A DNA stretch of 10,846 bases from DASWVC01 sp036401335 (GTDB lineage Bacteria; Verrucomicrobiota; Verrucomicrobiia; Chthoniobacterales; JAFAMB01). The stretch lies in the NCBI GenBank assembly GCA_036401335.1, contig DASWVC010000026.1, positions 1-10,846 of the forward strand, given 5' to 3'. The notes under the pieces were generated by a model that had not been told where the DNA came from, searched no databases, and saw only the letters and a list, made by a program, of their open reading frames with translations. This document shows positions 1-10,500 of the stretch, piece after piece; within the stretch, counting starts at the first letter, position 1, and each line of letters begins with the position of its first letter. The position numbers were made by a program, and so were the translations under genes.

Positions 1-1536
1 GCGCCTCGGAACCGTTTGCCTGCTCCCGAAGCAGACGATCACCCGGGCTGGCATTTGACTCCCGTTTGGAAAGACGCCCCCGTTGACCCGCAGGAACCTG
101 AAGTGGCCGGGTCGGCCTGGTACTTCTACTCGGGAGAGGCCCCGGCGGGTTTGCCGTTCAGCGAGAGCTTTGCATGGGATTCGTTTGTGTCCGTGAAGCT
201 GGGCGGCCGCGAACGTCCGCTCGGACCGAACGCATGGGAAGTCAACGTGGCCGGCTCAGACGACCTGAAGCCGTTTCTGCTCAAACTGCCCCGGCCCGAT
301 TACCTCATCTTCGCCGGTCCCGACGCGCTGGGCGGGACGGAAGTGGATCGCGTTGAGGATGGACAGCGGCGTGGAGTTGGCGCCCTCCTTCAGGTGATCC
401 AGGCACTGGATCAGCGTGGTTGGCTGGAATCGCTTCGATCCATGCGCGTTATCACGGCCGGAGCTCAGGACGTTTTCGACGACGTCACTGCACCTTATGC
501 GGCCGGGCTTGCGGGTTTTGCCGGTTCGCTCGCAAAAGAATACCCGCGACTCGACATCGCCTGTCTGGACGTTGAACCGCTTCCCGTCCGCGACCCGGTC
601 CTGGCGCGCCGCACCGCGCAGATGGTCCTCGCTGAGCCGGCGCAGCGCGCCGGCGAGAAAGTGGCATTCCGGCAGGGACAACGGCTGCGCTTGCACTTGC
701 AGCCCATCGGCCTGCCGCCGGCCGGCCAAACGTCGTTCCGGAAAAAGGGGGTGTACCTGATCCTTGGAGGGGCAGGGGAGGTCGGGTTCCAGCTTAGCGT
801 TTACCTCGCCGAAACCTGCCAGGCCAACCTCATCTGGGTCGGCCGCCGGCCGCTGGACGGGATCATCGAGGCGAAAGCAAGCCGTGTTCAGCTCGCCGGT
901 GGAGCCGTCGTTTACCTGCAAGCGCAAGGCGGTGACGCCTCCCAAATGGAAAAAGCCGTCTTCACTGCACAAGAGCGTTTCGGCGCTTTGAACGGGATCA
1001 TCCATTCCGCACTCGTTTTCCAGGACGAACCGGTGCGAAACCTCTCTCCGGAGGTTTGCCGTGAGATCCTGAATGCGAAAACCAGATCAGCCGCGGTTCT
1101 GGGCGAACTCGCACGTCACCTGGCATTGGATTTCCTCCTGTTTTTCGGTTCTGCGCAGAGCTTTTTCAATGAAGCGCGGCGCGCTGCTTACGCGGGTGCG
1201 TGCTGTTTTATGGATTCCTACGCTCGCTACCTCCGGCGCTCCCTGAAGCAGCCCGTCCAGGTCATCGACTGGGGTTTTTGGAGCCACAGTTTCGACGAAG
1301 AGCTTCGCTTGACGATGCGGGAGGCCGGGTTGGGCGCCATCACGCCTGCCGACGGCTTTCGAGCCATGGAAGGTGTGTTAACGGCCGGCACCGCCCAAAC
1401 CGCCTTTCTGAAAGCCAGCCTGGATGCCCTCCGTCGGATGGGAATCGATCCACAACAAAAACTGACCTGCCTCTCCGCCGGCGGGGAGGATCTTGAAGAG
1501 CTCGGCTCGGCTTTATGTCAAACCTTGTCCGTGTAA
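1..1536 (+). CDS. Trans-AT type I polyketide synthase, C-terminal part ending in a ketoreductase (5' end outside window)
   Basis: This is the last 511 residues of a multidomain PKS. The reading frame is open to the first base of the window, so the TTG at 16 is not a credible start. Numbering codons from base 1, the conserved KR-entry motif LTPVWK lies at 19-24, followed by the structural (non-catalytic) KR half. The catalytic half has the NADPH loop GGAGEVG at 256-262 and active-site residues Lys360, Ser384 and Tyr397. It would reduce the beta-keto group of a carrier-bound chain in the cytoplasm. No ACP or thioesterase follows the KR. About 40 poorly conserved residues precede the TAA stop, and the next protein begins with an MT-like segment and an ACP, so the module is probably completed in trans. 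The usual catalytic Asn is Cys401. PKS identity is certain; the domains upstream are unknown. Confidence 0.96.
   Translation, partial: APRNRLPAPEADDHPGWHLTPVWKDAPVDPQEPEVAGSAWYFYSGEAPAGLPFSESFAWDSFVSVKLGGRERPLGPNAWEVNVAGSDDLKPFLLKLPRPDYLIFAGPDALGGTEVDRVEDGQRRGVGALLQVIQALDQRGWLESLRSMRVITAGAQDVFDDVTAPYAAGLAGFAGSLAKEYPRLDIACLDVEPLPVRDPVLARRTAQMVLAEPAQRAGEKVAFRQGQRLRLHLQPIGLPPAGQTSFRKKGVYLILGGAGEVGFQLSVYLAETCQANLIWVGRRPLDGIIEAKASRVQLAGGAVVYLQAQGGDASQMEKAVFTAQERFGALNGIIHSALVFQDEPVRNLSPEVCREILNAKTRSAAVLGELARHLALDFLLFFGSAQSFFNEARRAAYAGACCFMDSYARYLRRSLKQPVQVIDWGFWSHSFDEELRLTMREAGLGAITPADGFRAMEGVLTAGTAQTAFLKASLDALRRMGIDPQQKLTCLSAGGEDLEELGSALCQTLSV
55..1431 (+). other. Ketoreductase domain KR0 (structural plus catalytic halves)
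   Basis: The structural half spans about codons 19-240 from base 1 and the Rossmann catalytic half about 250-470. The Lys360-Ser384-Tyr397 spacing (24 and 13 residues) is that of canonical PKS KRs. The fourth position, normally Asn, is Cys401 (YAGAC). The Asp of the B-type LDD motif is kept as Asp342 (VFQD), and no A-type Trp is seen eight residues before the Tyr. A D-configured hydroxyl is therefore the likeliest product if the domain is active. The WGFW motif near 1270-1281 fits the usual WGxW of KR domains. Activity is likely but not certain because of the Asn-to-Cys change. Confidence 0.9.
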
Positions 1537-1538
1537 GG
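1535..1538 (+). promoter_or_regulatory. Weak Shine-Dalgarno overlapping the upstream stop codon
   Basis: TAAGG at 1534-1538 contains both the TAA stop of the upstream gene and a partial Shine-Dalgarno core (AAGG), eight bases before the ATG at 1547. This supports that ATG as the start and suggests translational coupling, with ribosomes finishing the first PKS restarting on the second. The same frame is open only back to a TGA at 1463-1465, and the only other upstream start candidate seen is a TTG at 1493. No promoter or terminator fits in the 10-base gap. Confidence 0.5.
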
Positions 1539-1546
1539 CCAACGGC

Positions 1547-4500
1547 ATGATAACCTCGGAAAATTCGCAGGGCGATCTCCCCGTCGCTAAGCCCCTCCTG
1601 GCGGGTGTGCGTCAGTTGCTCACGCGGAGAACGCCTTCCAAACCCGCCACGATTTTGCTTGCGGGCGAGCTCCCCTTTCCTTTGCTCCGGCTGCTGAGCG
1701 CGGAGGTTAACGCTGCGGGTGGCCGCCTGCACTGCACGCTCGTATTTCCGACGGAACAAACCCTCCACGGCTGGCGCGCAACCGCGGATGACACCGCGGC
1801 CTTCGATGCGCGCGCTTTTTGCCTGAACGAAGAGGTGACCGGATTCCCGCTTGGGGCGCTCGATCTGATTGCGGTGGTTGCAGACGAGGCAACGTTGCCG
1901 CACCGGGTGGCGGTTGGTTTGAAACCGCTGTTAAAAAAAGGCGGTTGCCTCTTGGTTCAATCCGCCTCCTCCGCCGGGATCGCGTGGCAACAAGCGCTCC
2001 GGCGAGCCGGTTTTCGTGGGTTGTACGCCCGCAGTGATTCGGTACCGGCGGGTATGTCCGGGTTCGAGGTATTGGTCTGTAGCAGTGACGGCATTTTTGA
2101 GACGAACCCGGTCGTGGCAGAGGCGTCCGCAGCGGTTGTGAACCGACCGGGTATTGCGATCAGTCCGGCTGGATACGGTGACACCCGTTCATCGCCACCT
2201 CCCGACCCAGCGCCACGGGTCCGGACATCAGGACGCATCCCGGTCCTTCCCGTCATCCAGGCGACGCTGGCGGCCATTCTCGAAAGCATGCTTCGGTTAA
2301 CGCCTGGCGACCTCGACCCGTTGGCGCCGTTTACGGATTATGGCGTCGATTCAATCGGCGGCGTTGCCTTCGTAAAAGAGCTCAACCGTCAGCTTCAAAT
2401 TGAACTTAACCCCACCGTTCTGTTCAACCACGCCAGCGTTGAAAAGCTCTCCACGTTTATCTCCGAGCAATGCTGCCCGAGCATGCGTGAGCCTGAAAAA
2501 ACAGACGGGTCAGCTCAGCGCGATCCGTCGCCGGGACAGACAACTCCCGAGCCGCCGTCCGACGACCGGGTGGCAACGCCAGCGCAGGGAGAGGTGGCCC
2601 TGGTCAGCCCCGTCCACTCGGCCCGATCCGGTCAGCCCGGCGCGCCGACTGACATTGCGGTGATCGGCATGTCAGGCCGGTTCCCGCAAGCAGACGATGT
2701 GGATTCCTTGTGGCGTATTCTCTTTGCCGGCAAAAGCGCCATTACGGAGATCCCGGCAGAACGGTGGGACCATCGTCGTGTTTACGAGGCGGGTTCACAC
2801 GACGCCAATAAAGCAAAGTCGAAATGGGGTGGGTTCCTCAACGATGCCGATAAATTTGACCCGCTCTTTTTTAACATCTCCGGCCGTGAAGCGGAAGTGA
2901 TGGATCCGCAGCAACGGCTGTTCCTTGAGCAGAGTTACCGGGCCCTCGAGGATGCGGGTTACGCCGGTCCCTCGACGGTCCGCCGGTGCGGCGTTTTTGC
3001 CGGCGTTGAACCTGGCGATTACCTGCAGCTGTTGATGGCCCTGCAAGGCCAATCCGAAAACCTGCCTGTTTTTCAAGGGAATGCCGAATCGATTCTCGCG
3101 GCCCGGATTTCGTATTTCCTCGATCTCAACGGACCGAGCCTTGCGGTAAATACGGCATGCTCATCGTCGCTGGTTGCGGTTCACCTGGCCTGCCGGAGTC
3201 TGCTCAACGGGGAGTGCGACATGGCGCTGGCCGGCGGCGTTCGCGTGTTCGCCTCCGAGAAGGCCTACCTGGCGCTCGGAAACATGGGAATGTTGTCACC
3301 GGACGGCCAATGCAAAACATTTGACGAAGCGGCGAACGGTTTCGTTCCGGGCGAGGCCGTGGCGGTGGCGGTGTTAAAGCCCCTTGTGGCCGCCGTGCGG
3401 GACGGCGATCACATTTATGGGGTGATCAAGGGCTCGGCCGTCAATCAGGACGGGCGAACGAATGGGATCACGGCTCCAAGCAGCGTTTCGCAATGCGCCG
3501 TGCAGTTCGAGGTCTACCGGAAGTTCAACCTCGACCCCGGCACGTTCCAATACGTGGAGGCACACGGGACTGGCACCAAGCTGGGGGATCCCATCGAAGT
3601 CGAGGCACTGACCAACTCTTTCCGGCAATTCACGGCCGAAAAACAGTTTTGCGCCATCGGATCGCTAAAGACCAACCTTGGCCACACCATGGCGGCTGCC
3701 GGTATTTGCGGCTTGGTGAAGGTGTTGCTTTGCCTGAGGCATGGCCAGATCCCCGCTTCCCTGAACCTGCGGCAAACCAATCCTTACATCGACTTTGAAC
3801 ATAGCCCGTTCTTCGTCAATACCATCCTCCGGCCGTGGCCGGCCAATTCCACCGGCCGTCGTCGCGCGGCCCTGAGTTCATTCGGGTTCAGCGGTACAAA
3901 CTGCCACCTCGTCGTCGAGGAACATACCCCCGACCGGTATCGGCCCAATCTGTCGAAGCCCGCTTACCTGTTTCCGCTCTCAGCGAAGACCCCGGAAGCT
4001 TTACAGGCCTCCGTCGAACGGCTGTCCCTCTGGGCCGGGGAACAGGGTGAGGCAATCGCCCTGGAGGACGTGAGCCATACCCTGACAACGGGCCGGGGAC
4101 ATTTCGAATGCCGATGTGTGTTCGTTGCGGGATCCATCGCCGAATTTCGTGCAACACTGGGGCAATTGGCCCGGCGCAAGGCCGTGGAATCGGTGTGGTG
4201 GTCCGAGCCGGCCGGCTGTGCTCGTCCGGACGCTCTCCTGCGCCAGACGATGGCGTTCTTGCAGCGGGACCTTCAGGCCGCGCGGCAAGCGGGTGATGCA
4301 GCCTATCGCGACCGGCTTGCGGCCATCGCCGGATCGTATGCGAAAGGCGCTGACCTGGACGTCCAATGTTTGCACGACGGAGAAGCAAGGCGGCGGATCC
4401 CGCTGCCAGGGTACCCTTTCGCGCGCGAACGTTACTGGATCTCCGAAGACGGTACCGTTTCTTCGCCCAGCCCCGATCGGCTGCATCCGCTGGTTCATCG

Positions 4501-7500
4501 GAACGCTTCCACCCTGGACCAAGTGCAATTTATTTCCCGGTTTGATGGATCGGAGTTCTTCTTCGCGGATCATCAAGTCAGAGGTGAGAACATCCTCCCG
4601 GGGGTTGCCTATTTCGAGATGGTGCTCGTTGCGGCTCGCCTGGCGGCCGGCAGCGACCAATTCCGTTTCGAAGGTGTGACCTGGCTTCGGCCGCTTACCG
4701 CTTTGCGGGGTCGGGAAGTGACGCTCCGCCTGACGCCCAAGGGAGAAAAGACCGAGTTTGAGGTTGCCTCTGGCGACGACAAGGCCGTGCACGCCCGAGG
4801 AACCTTCTGCCACGACGGAGCGCCGCTGCCGGACGGTGAGGAGTTCAGTGCCATCCGCGCCCGGTGCCCACGGGTCGAGTCGCCCGCGGCTTTGTACGGG
4901 CGATGTGAGGCGGCCGGCCTGGCGCTGGGAGACGGCCTGCGAACCATCCGCGAAATCTGGGTCGGCGAAAACGAGGCGTTAGCCCGCCTGGAACTCTCGT
5001 CCTCCGCACAAAAGGGTGCCGTCGGTTTCTCGTTGCATCCGGGCTTGTTAGACGGTGCGCTGCAACTGACGGCAGTTTTGGGCAAGGGAGAAGCTGCCGG
5101 CTTACCGGTTCCGTTTCAGATCGACGACGTTAGATTCGGCACGCTCGGTTCTCGTTGCTACGCGCACGTGGTTCTCGGCCCTCAACACCGGGGATTATTA
5201 TCGTGTGAAGTGCGGTTGCAGGACGAGTCCGGGCGTACGCTCGTGCACCTGAGAGGCGTCACCATGCGGGTGCTGGCGTCGCCTGGTACCAAGCCCGGGC
5301 GGGCGCTTACGTACCTTCGGCCAGTCTGGCTCCCAAAGGCCTTGGCCCGGCCCGGTCCGGCAGGTATTGCCGGCCGGCTTTTCCTATTCTCCAACGCCGG
5401 CTCCCTCGATCGGGAAATCGCCGCCTGCGCCCCGAACCTGGAAATCGTCCACATCCGGTTCGGGGACGACTTTCGTCAGGACGGCCGGAATGTTTCGCTT
5501 CGGCCGGATCGCGCCGACGATTTCAGCCGGTTGCTGGAGCGGGGCCAGCCTGATTATGTGGTTCACACCTGGAGCAGCACTTCAGAATCTGTCGATGATT
5601 TCTGTCGGCGCCGGCTCCCTTCCGTTTTTCATTTGTGCCGCGCCCAGGCCTTGCAGGGCATGACCCGTCCGGTGCGGATCCTGTTTGTTTACCCGCCGGA
5701 AACCAACCCCGCACACGCAGCGGTCAGCGGCTTCGCGCAAACGCTTCGGCAGGAACAACCCGCCTTCACGTTCAAACTCCTTGAAACCGAACGGACAGAC
5801 GCCTCACGTTTGCTGGACGAACTGCTGCAGGAGGAACTCGATTTACAGGTCCGTGAACCGGACGGTTCGCGCGCAATCAAGAGCTTTGAAATCTTCACAC
5901 CGCAAGAGTCCGGCCGAAGCTGCTGGCGAGAGCGCGGCGTTTACCTGATCACCGGCGCGTTCGGTAACATCGGCCGGCTTTTCGCACGGCACCTGGCCGA
6001 ACAGCATCAGGCGAGGTTGATCTTGCTCGGCCGGTCAAAACCGGGTCCGGAAAGCAACGAGTTTGCGGAAGAATTGGAGCGCTTCGGCGCGGAGGTCCTG
6101 ACCGTGCAGGCCGATGTGACCGATCAAGGTCAGGTTCAGGAGGCGGTGACGGCAGGAAAACAGCGTTTTCAAGGCCTTCACGGGGTTATCCATGCAGCCG
6201 GGCTCATCAGCGACGAATTTCTGCTGAAAAAATCGTGGCAGGATTTCGACCGGGTTTTGCGCCCGAAGGTGCATGGCACGTTGATTCTGGACGAGGCAAC
6301 CCGGGACGAGCGCCTCGATTTCTTCGCGCTTTTCTCGTCGATCAGCGGCGTCTTCGGCAACATCGGACAGAGCGACTACGCGTACGCCAATGCTTTCCTG
6401 GACGAATTTGCTCGGTGGCGCGAGCAACGCCGCGCGCTTGGCCAACGGTCCGGCCGCACCGCCTCGATCAACTGGCCTTTGTGGCGGACCGGGAGCCGGG
6501 GAGATGGGCTCGGACTCGAGGCGAAACGGATGAGCGATGCCGGATTGACGGCGCTCGACGCGCAAGCGGGGCTCGCGGTTTTCGAGACCGCCCTGAATAC
6601 ATTGGAACCCCAAGTGATGGTTCTTGCGGGCGAGGCTGATTCTATCCGAAAGCTTCTTTCACCACCGGGCCCCACGGCGGCCGAACCTCCGAAGCCCCGC
6701 TCGCCGGGCCATTCCCCGCCAGGTGCCGGGAAACCCGGGGAGGGCACGCCCGATCCGGACGCGACCCGCCGCGCGCTTGCCTACCTGACCGGCCGCCTTG
6801 CGCGTTTGATCAAACTGCCGGTGTCCCGGATTCAGCCGAACGATTCGTTCGAAAAGTTCGGCATTGACTCCGTCATGGTTCTGGAATTCACGCGGGTGTT
6901 GGAGCAGGACTTCGGCGAGCTTTCTAAAACGCTCCTGTTCGAGCACCAGACCGTGGCTGAACTCGCGGCGCACTTTGTCGCGAACCGCCCGGATCAACTG
7001 CGCCGGCAGACGGCACCGGACCTGCCGGAACCCACGGTCGCGTTGCCTCCCGTCCCGGAACCCGTACCCGAACCCGTTGCTTCGTCGCAGACGCAAATCG
7101 ATCCGGAGGAAATAGCCATCGTCGGTGTTTTCGGGCGTTACCCGATGGCAGAAAACCTCGAGGAATTTTGGACGAACCTCCGGGCCGGCAAAGACTGCAT
7201 CGTCGAGATCCCGCGGGAACGCTGGGATCATCGTCTGTTCTATGACCCGGTTCCGGGAACACTCGGAAAAACCCAGAATAAATGGGGTGGCTTCCTCAAG
7301 GACATCGAGCGTTTCGACGCCCCGTTCTTCTCCATCACGCCGCGCGAAGCCTTTGTGATCGATCCGCAGGAGCGGATCTTTCTTGAAACGGTATGGCGGA
7401 CCGTGGAAGACGCCGGCTACCGTCGATCGGCGCTGGCGGGCAAGGAGGTAGGCGTTTTCGTCGGGGTTATGTACGGCGAGTACCAGCTCTACGGCGCCGG

Positions 7501-10500
7501 GGACGTTGCTGCCGGGAGCACCTTTCCGTTTAGCTCCTCCTACGCTTCAATCGCAAACCGGGTTTCCTACTCGTTCAACTGGCACGGGCCGAGCATCGCG
7601 ATTGACACCATGTGCTCTTCGTCGCTGACGGCGATCCATTTGGCCTGCGAGAGCCTGCGCCGGGGGGAAAGTGAACTCGCGGTTGCCGGCGGCGTGAATG
7701 CCACCCTGCATCCCCACAAAGATGCGCTTTTAAGCCCGGGCGGGTTCGCGTCCAGCGAGGGAAAATGCCGGAGCTTCGGTGAAGGTGGAAACGGATACGT
7801 GCCCGGGGAAGGAGTGGGCGCCGTCCTGCTGAAGCCGTTGGCGGCCGCCTTGGCAGATCACGATCACGTGTACGCGATCGTGAAAGCCACCAGTGTAAAT
7901 CATGGCGGCAAAACAAACGGGTACACCGTCCCGAACCCGAAGGCGCAAGCAGACCTGATATCCACCGCCCTGGCCCGGGGCCGCGTCGATCCTGGCACCG
8001 TCAATTACATCGAGGCCCATGGAACGGGCACGCCGCTCGGTGATCCGATCGAAATCACCGGCCTCACACGGGCGTTCGGGGCAGGAGGGAAGCCGCATTC
8101 CTGCGCCGTTGGATCGGTGAAGTCTAACATCGGCCACCTGGAGTCGGCGGCGGGCATTGCCGGCGTCACTAAAGTGCTGCTGCAAATGCAACACGGCGAG
8201 ATCGTGCCCTCGTTGCATTCCGCAAAACTGAATCCCAACATCGACTTCGCGAATTCAGCGTTCTACGTCCCGCAGCACGTTGAGGAATGGAAACCGGCGG
8301 CCGATGGTTTGTCCGTTCGCAGGGCGGGTGTCAGTTCGTTCGGCGCCGGAGGTGCCAATGCCCACGTCATGCTCGCAGAATTTCCGGCGGCACGCGCCGC
8401 GGAACAAAATGACCCCACGATCCCCGGTCCTTTCCTTCTCACCCTGTCGGCTCGGACCGAAGAGCGCCTGCGTGCTCAGGCTGAGCAATTGCTGGATCAC
8501 CTGCCCAGGTTGCAGGAACGCCGGACCAGGTTGGCCGACGTGGCCTACACGCTTCAGGTCGGCCGCGAACCTTTCGTTGAGCGTCTTGCACTGATCATTG
8601 AGGATTGGGAGGACGCTGCCTCCAAGCTCCGGAACTTCCTTTACGGCGCCGTTCACCCGGATGTCATGCGAGGCACCCTGCAGACAAGCGGAGACGATCG
8701 CGAGACCCTGCTTTCCGGCGAGGAAGGCCGCGCTTTTCTTGCCGAGCTCATCCGCCAAAGAAAATGGCAAAAGTTGGCGAGGGCGTGGGTTGACGGCGAG
8801 GAAATTAACTGGCCCGAACCAGGGCCCGGGTGGCGGCGCCTTTCCCTGCCGGGTTACCCCTTTGCGGGCGAGCGGTATTGGGCGCCGGAAAAACTGGCGC
8901 TGCCCTCGAAGGCAGCGGAATCTTTGCCGCGGTTGCATCCTCTGATCCACCGGAACGTCTCCGATGTCGGCGGCCTGGCCTTTCTTACCTGCCTCGACCC
9001 TGAGGAGCCATCCGGAACCCACCGTCCTCTGGGGCCGATTTCGCTTCTGGAGATGGGCGCGGTGGCTGCCCGGTTGAGTTCTCCGCAAAAGTCGTGGCAG
9101 TTCAAGGATCTGGTCTGGGGCAAACCCCAGGATCTGACCGGGCCGTTGACCCTGCTGACCCGGGTCGTGACAGACGGAACGCACCTTCTGGTTGAGATCG
9201 CGGTTCGCGACGGAGCCATTTTGCTCCAAGGCACCGCCGTTCCCGGTTCGAATTTGCCTGGCGAAAGCCTGGACCGGATTCGTCAGCGGTGCCTCGAACC
9301 GGTTTTGCCGCAGGCCCTTGCAGCCATTCTTCCCCGGGACCTGCCTGCCATTCCCGATCCTGTGCAGGTGTTTCCTGAACTCTGGCGGGGTCCCGGTGAG
9401 TTACTGATCCGGTTCCGGCGGGATCCGTTCGACGCTCATGGATCCGCCGACTGCGACCTGCCGCCGGTTCTGTTGCAAATGGCGATCGAGGCTGCCCAGC
9501 TCCTGCCGGGCGGTACCCCCCGTTCTTCTGCCGCGCCGTTTTCACTCAAGTCTTTTCTGATCTCCAGGGTGCCGGCAGGGGGGTGGTGCCATCTGGCCGG
9601 AAGTCGTGGTCCTGGAGGTGAACAGACCCTTCAGATCACTATTTTCAGCGATGGGGGTGAGTTAAATACCCAGCTTCACAAACTGGTGTTGCGGGATACA
9701 GGAGATGCGGAAACTTCCGACGCACTCTGGCTGCGCCCGGTCTGGAAAGAACGTCCGGCGCCGAATCCGGTTCTCCAACGCGGCAGGCTGCTCCTGCTCG
9801 ACCCAACGGGGGAGTTCGAGACGGCCATTCGCACGCAGTACCCTGACCTTTCGGTGTTCCGCGTGGCCCCGGGACGGCGCTATTCGGAGGGGGACGGACT
9901 CATCGAAATTGATCCGACGGCAGAATCGGATTACCGGCGCCTTGTCCAGAACCTTCGCCCGGATTTGATCGTTCACCGCTGGGCAGATGAATCGGACACG
10001 CTTGAGGTGGCCCTTGAACGCGGCGTGTTCTCGCTGGTGCACCTGACCCGGGCGCTGCTCGGCGAGCCCTTGGAGTCCGAAAAGCGCCTGCTTTTTTTTG
10101 GTCCGCGGGACGCCGGGCCTGCCTCGCGCGCGGTCAGCGCCTATGCGAAAACGTTGGCGCTGGAACAGCCCAGGTTGCAGCTGCGCGTTTTGGAGACCGA
10201 TTCCGCCGCGGCCTGTATGTTGGAAGAGTTTTTTGCCCCGCCGGACGAACGCGAGATTCGCTCTCAGGATGATCGGCGCGAAGTCTTGCTTTTCGAGCCG
10301 GCGGAGCCGCCTGCTGAAATGACTGCTCCCCTTCGCGAGGGGGGCGTTTACCTGGTCACCGGAGGTCTTGGCGGGTTGGGAACCATCGTCGCGGAGCATT
10401 TGGCTGCCAAATACCGGGCACGCCTTCTCCTGACGGGCCGCACGCCGTTGAACGAAGCCGGTCAGAACCGGTTGGACCAGTTGGAGCGCGCAGGCGGCAA

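Noticed and set aside
256..1005. Minus-strand open frame of 249 codons opposite KR0
   Set aside because: It is antisense to a clearly conserved KR domain and its translation has no domain signature.
1463..1549. The two genes being one gene broken by a frameshift error
   Set aside because: The second frame is closed by TGA at 1463-1465, the first ends after a complete KR, and the second has its own ATG and a partial Shine-Dalgarno. A split module is simpler, though raw reads were not available.
1933..1939. Seven-A run in the MT-like segment as a possible slippage or programmed frameshift site
   Set aside because: The frame after the run (ACP1, KS1 and onward) is the same as before it, so no shift is needed, and no stimulatory structure is evident.
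3923..4438. A hidden AT domain after KS1
   Set aside because: The segment is about 170 residues, far below AT length, with no GHSxG motif.
6623..6778. An enoylreductase or MT between KR1 and ACP2
   Set aside because: It is only about 50 Pro/Gly-rich residues with no cofactor-binding motif.
10092..10099. Eight-T run as a terminator or a sequencing-error frameshift
   Set aside because: There is no preceding GC hairpin, it encodes part of KR2 (LLFFG), and the frame is conserved across it.
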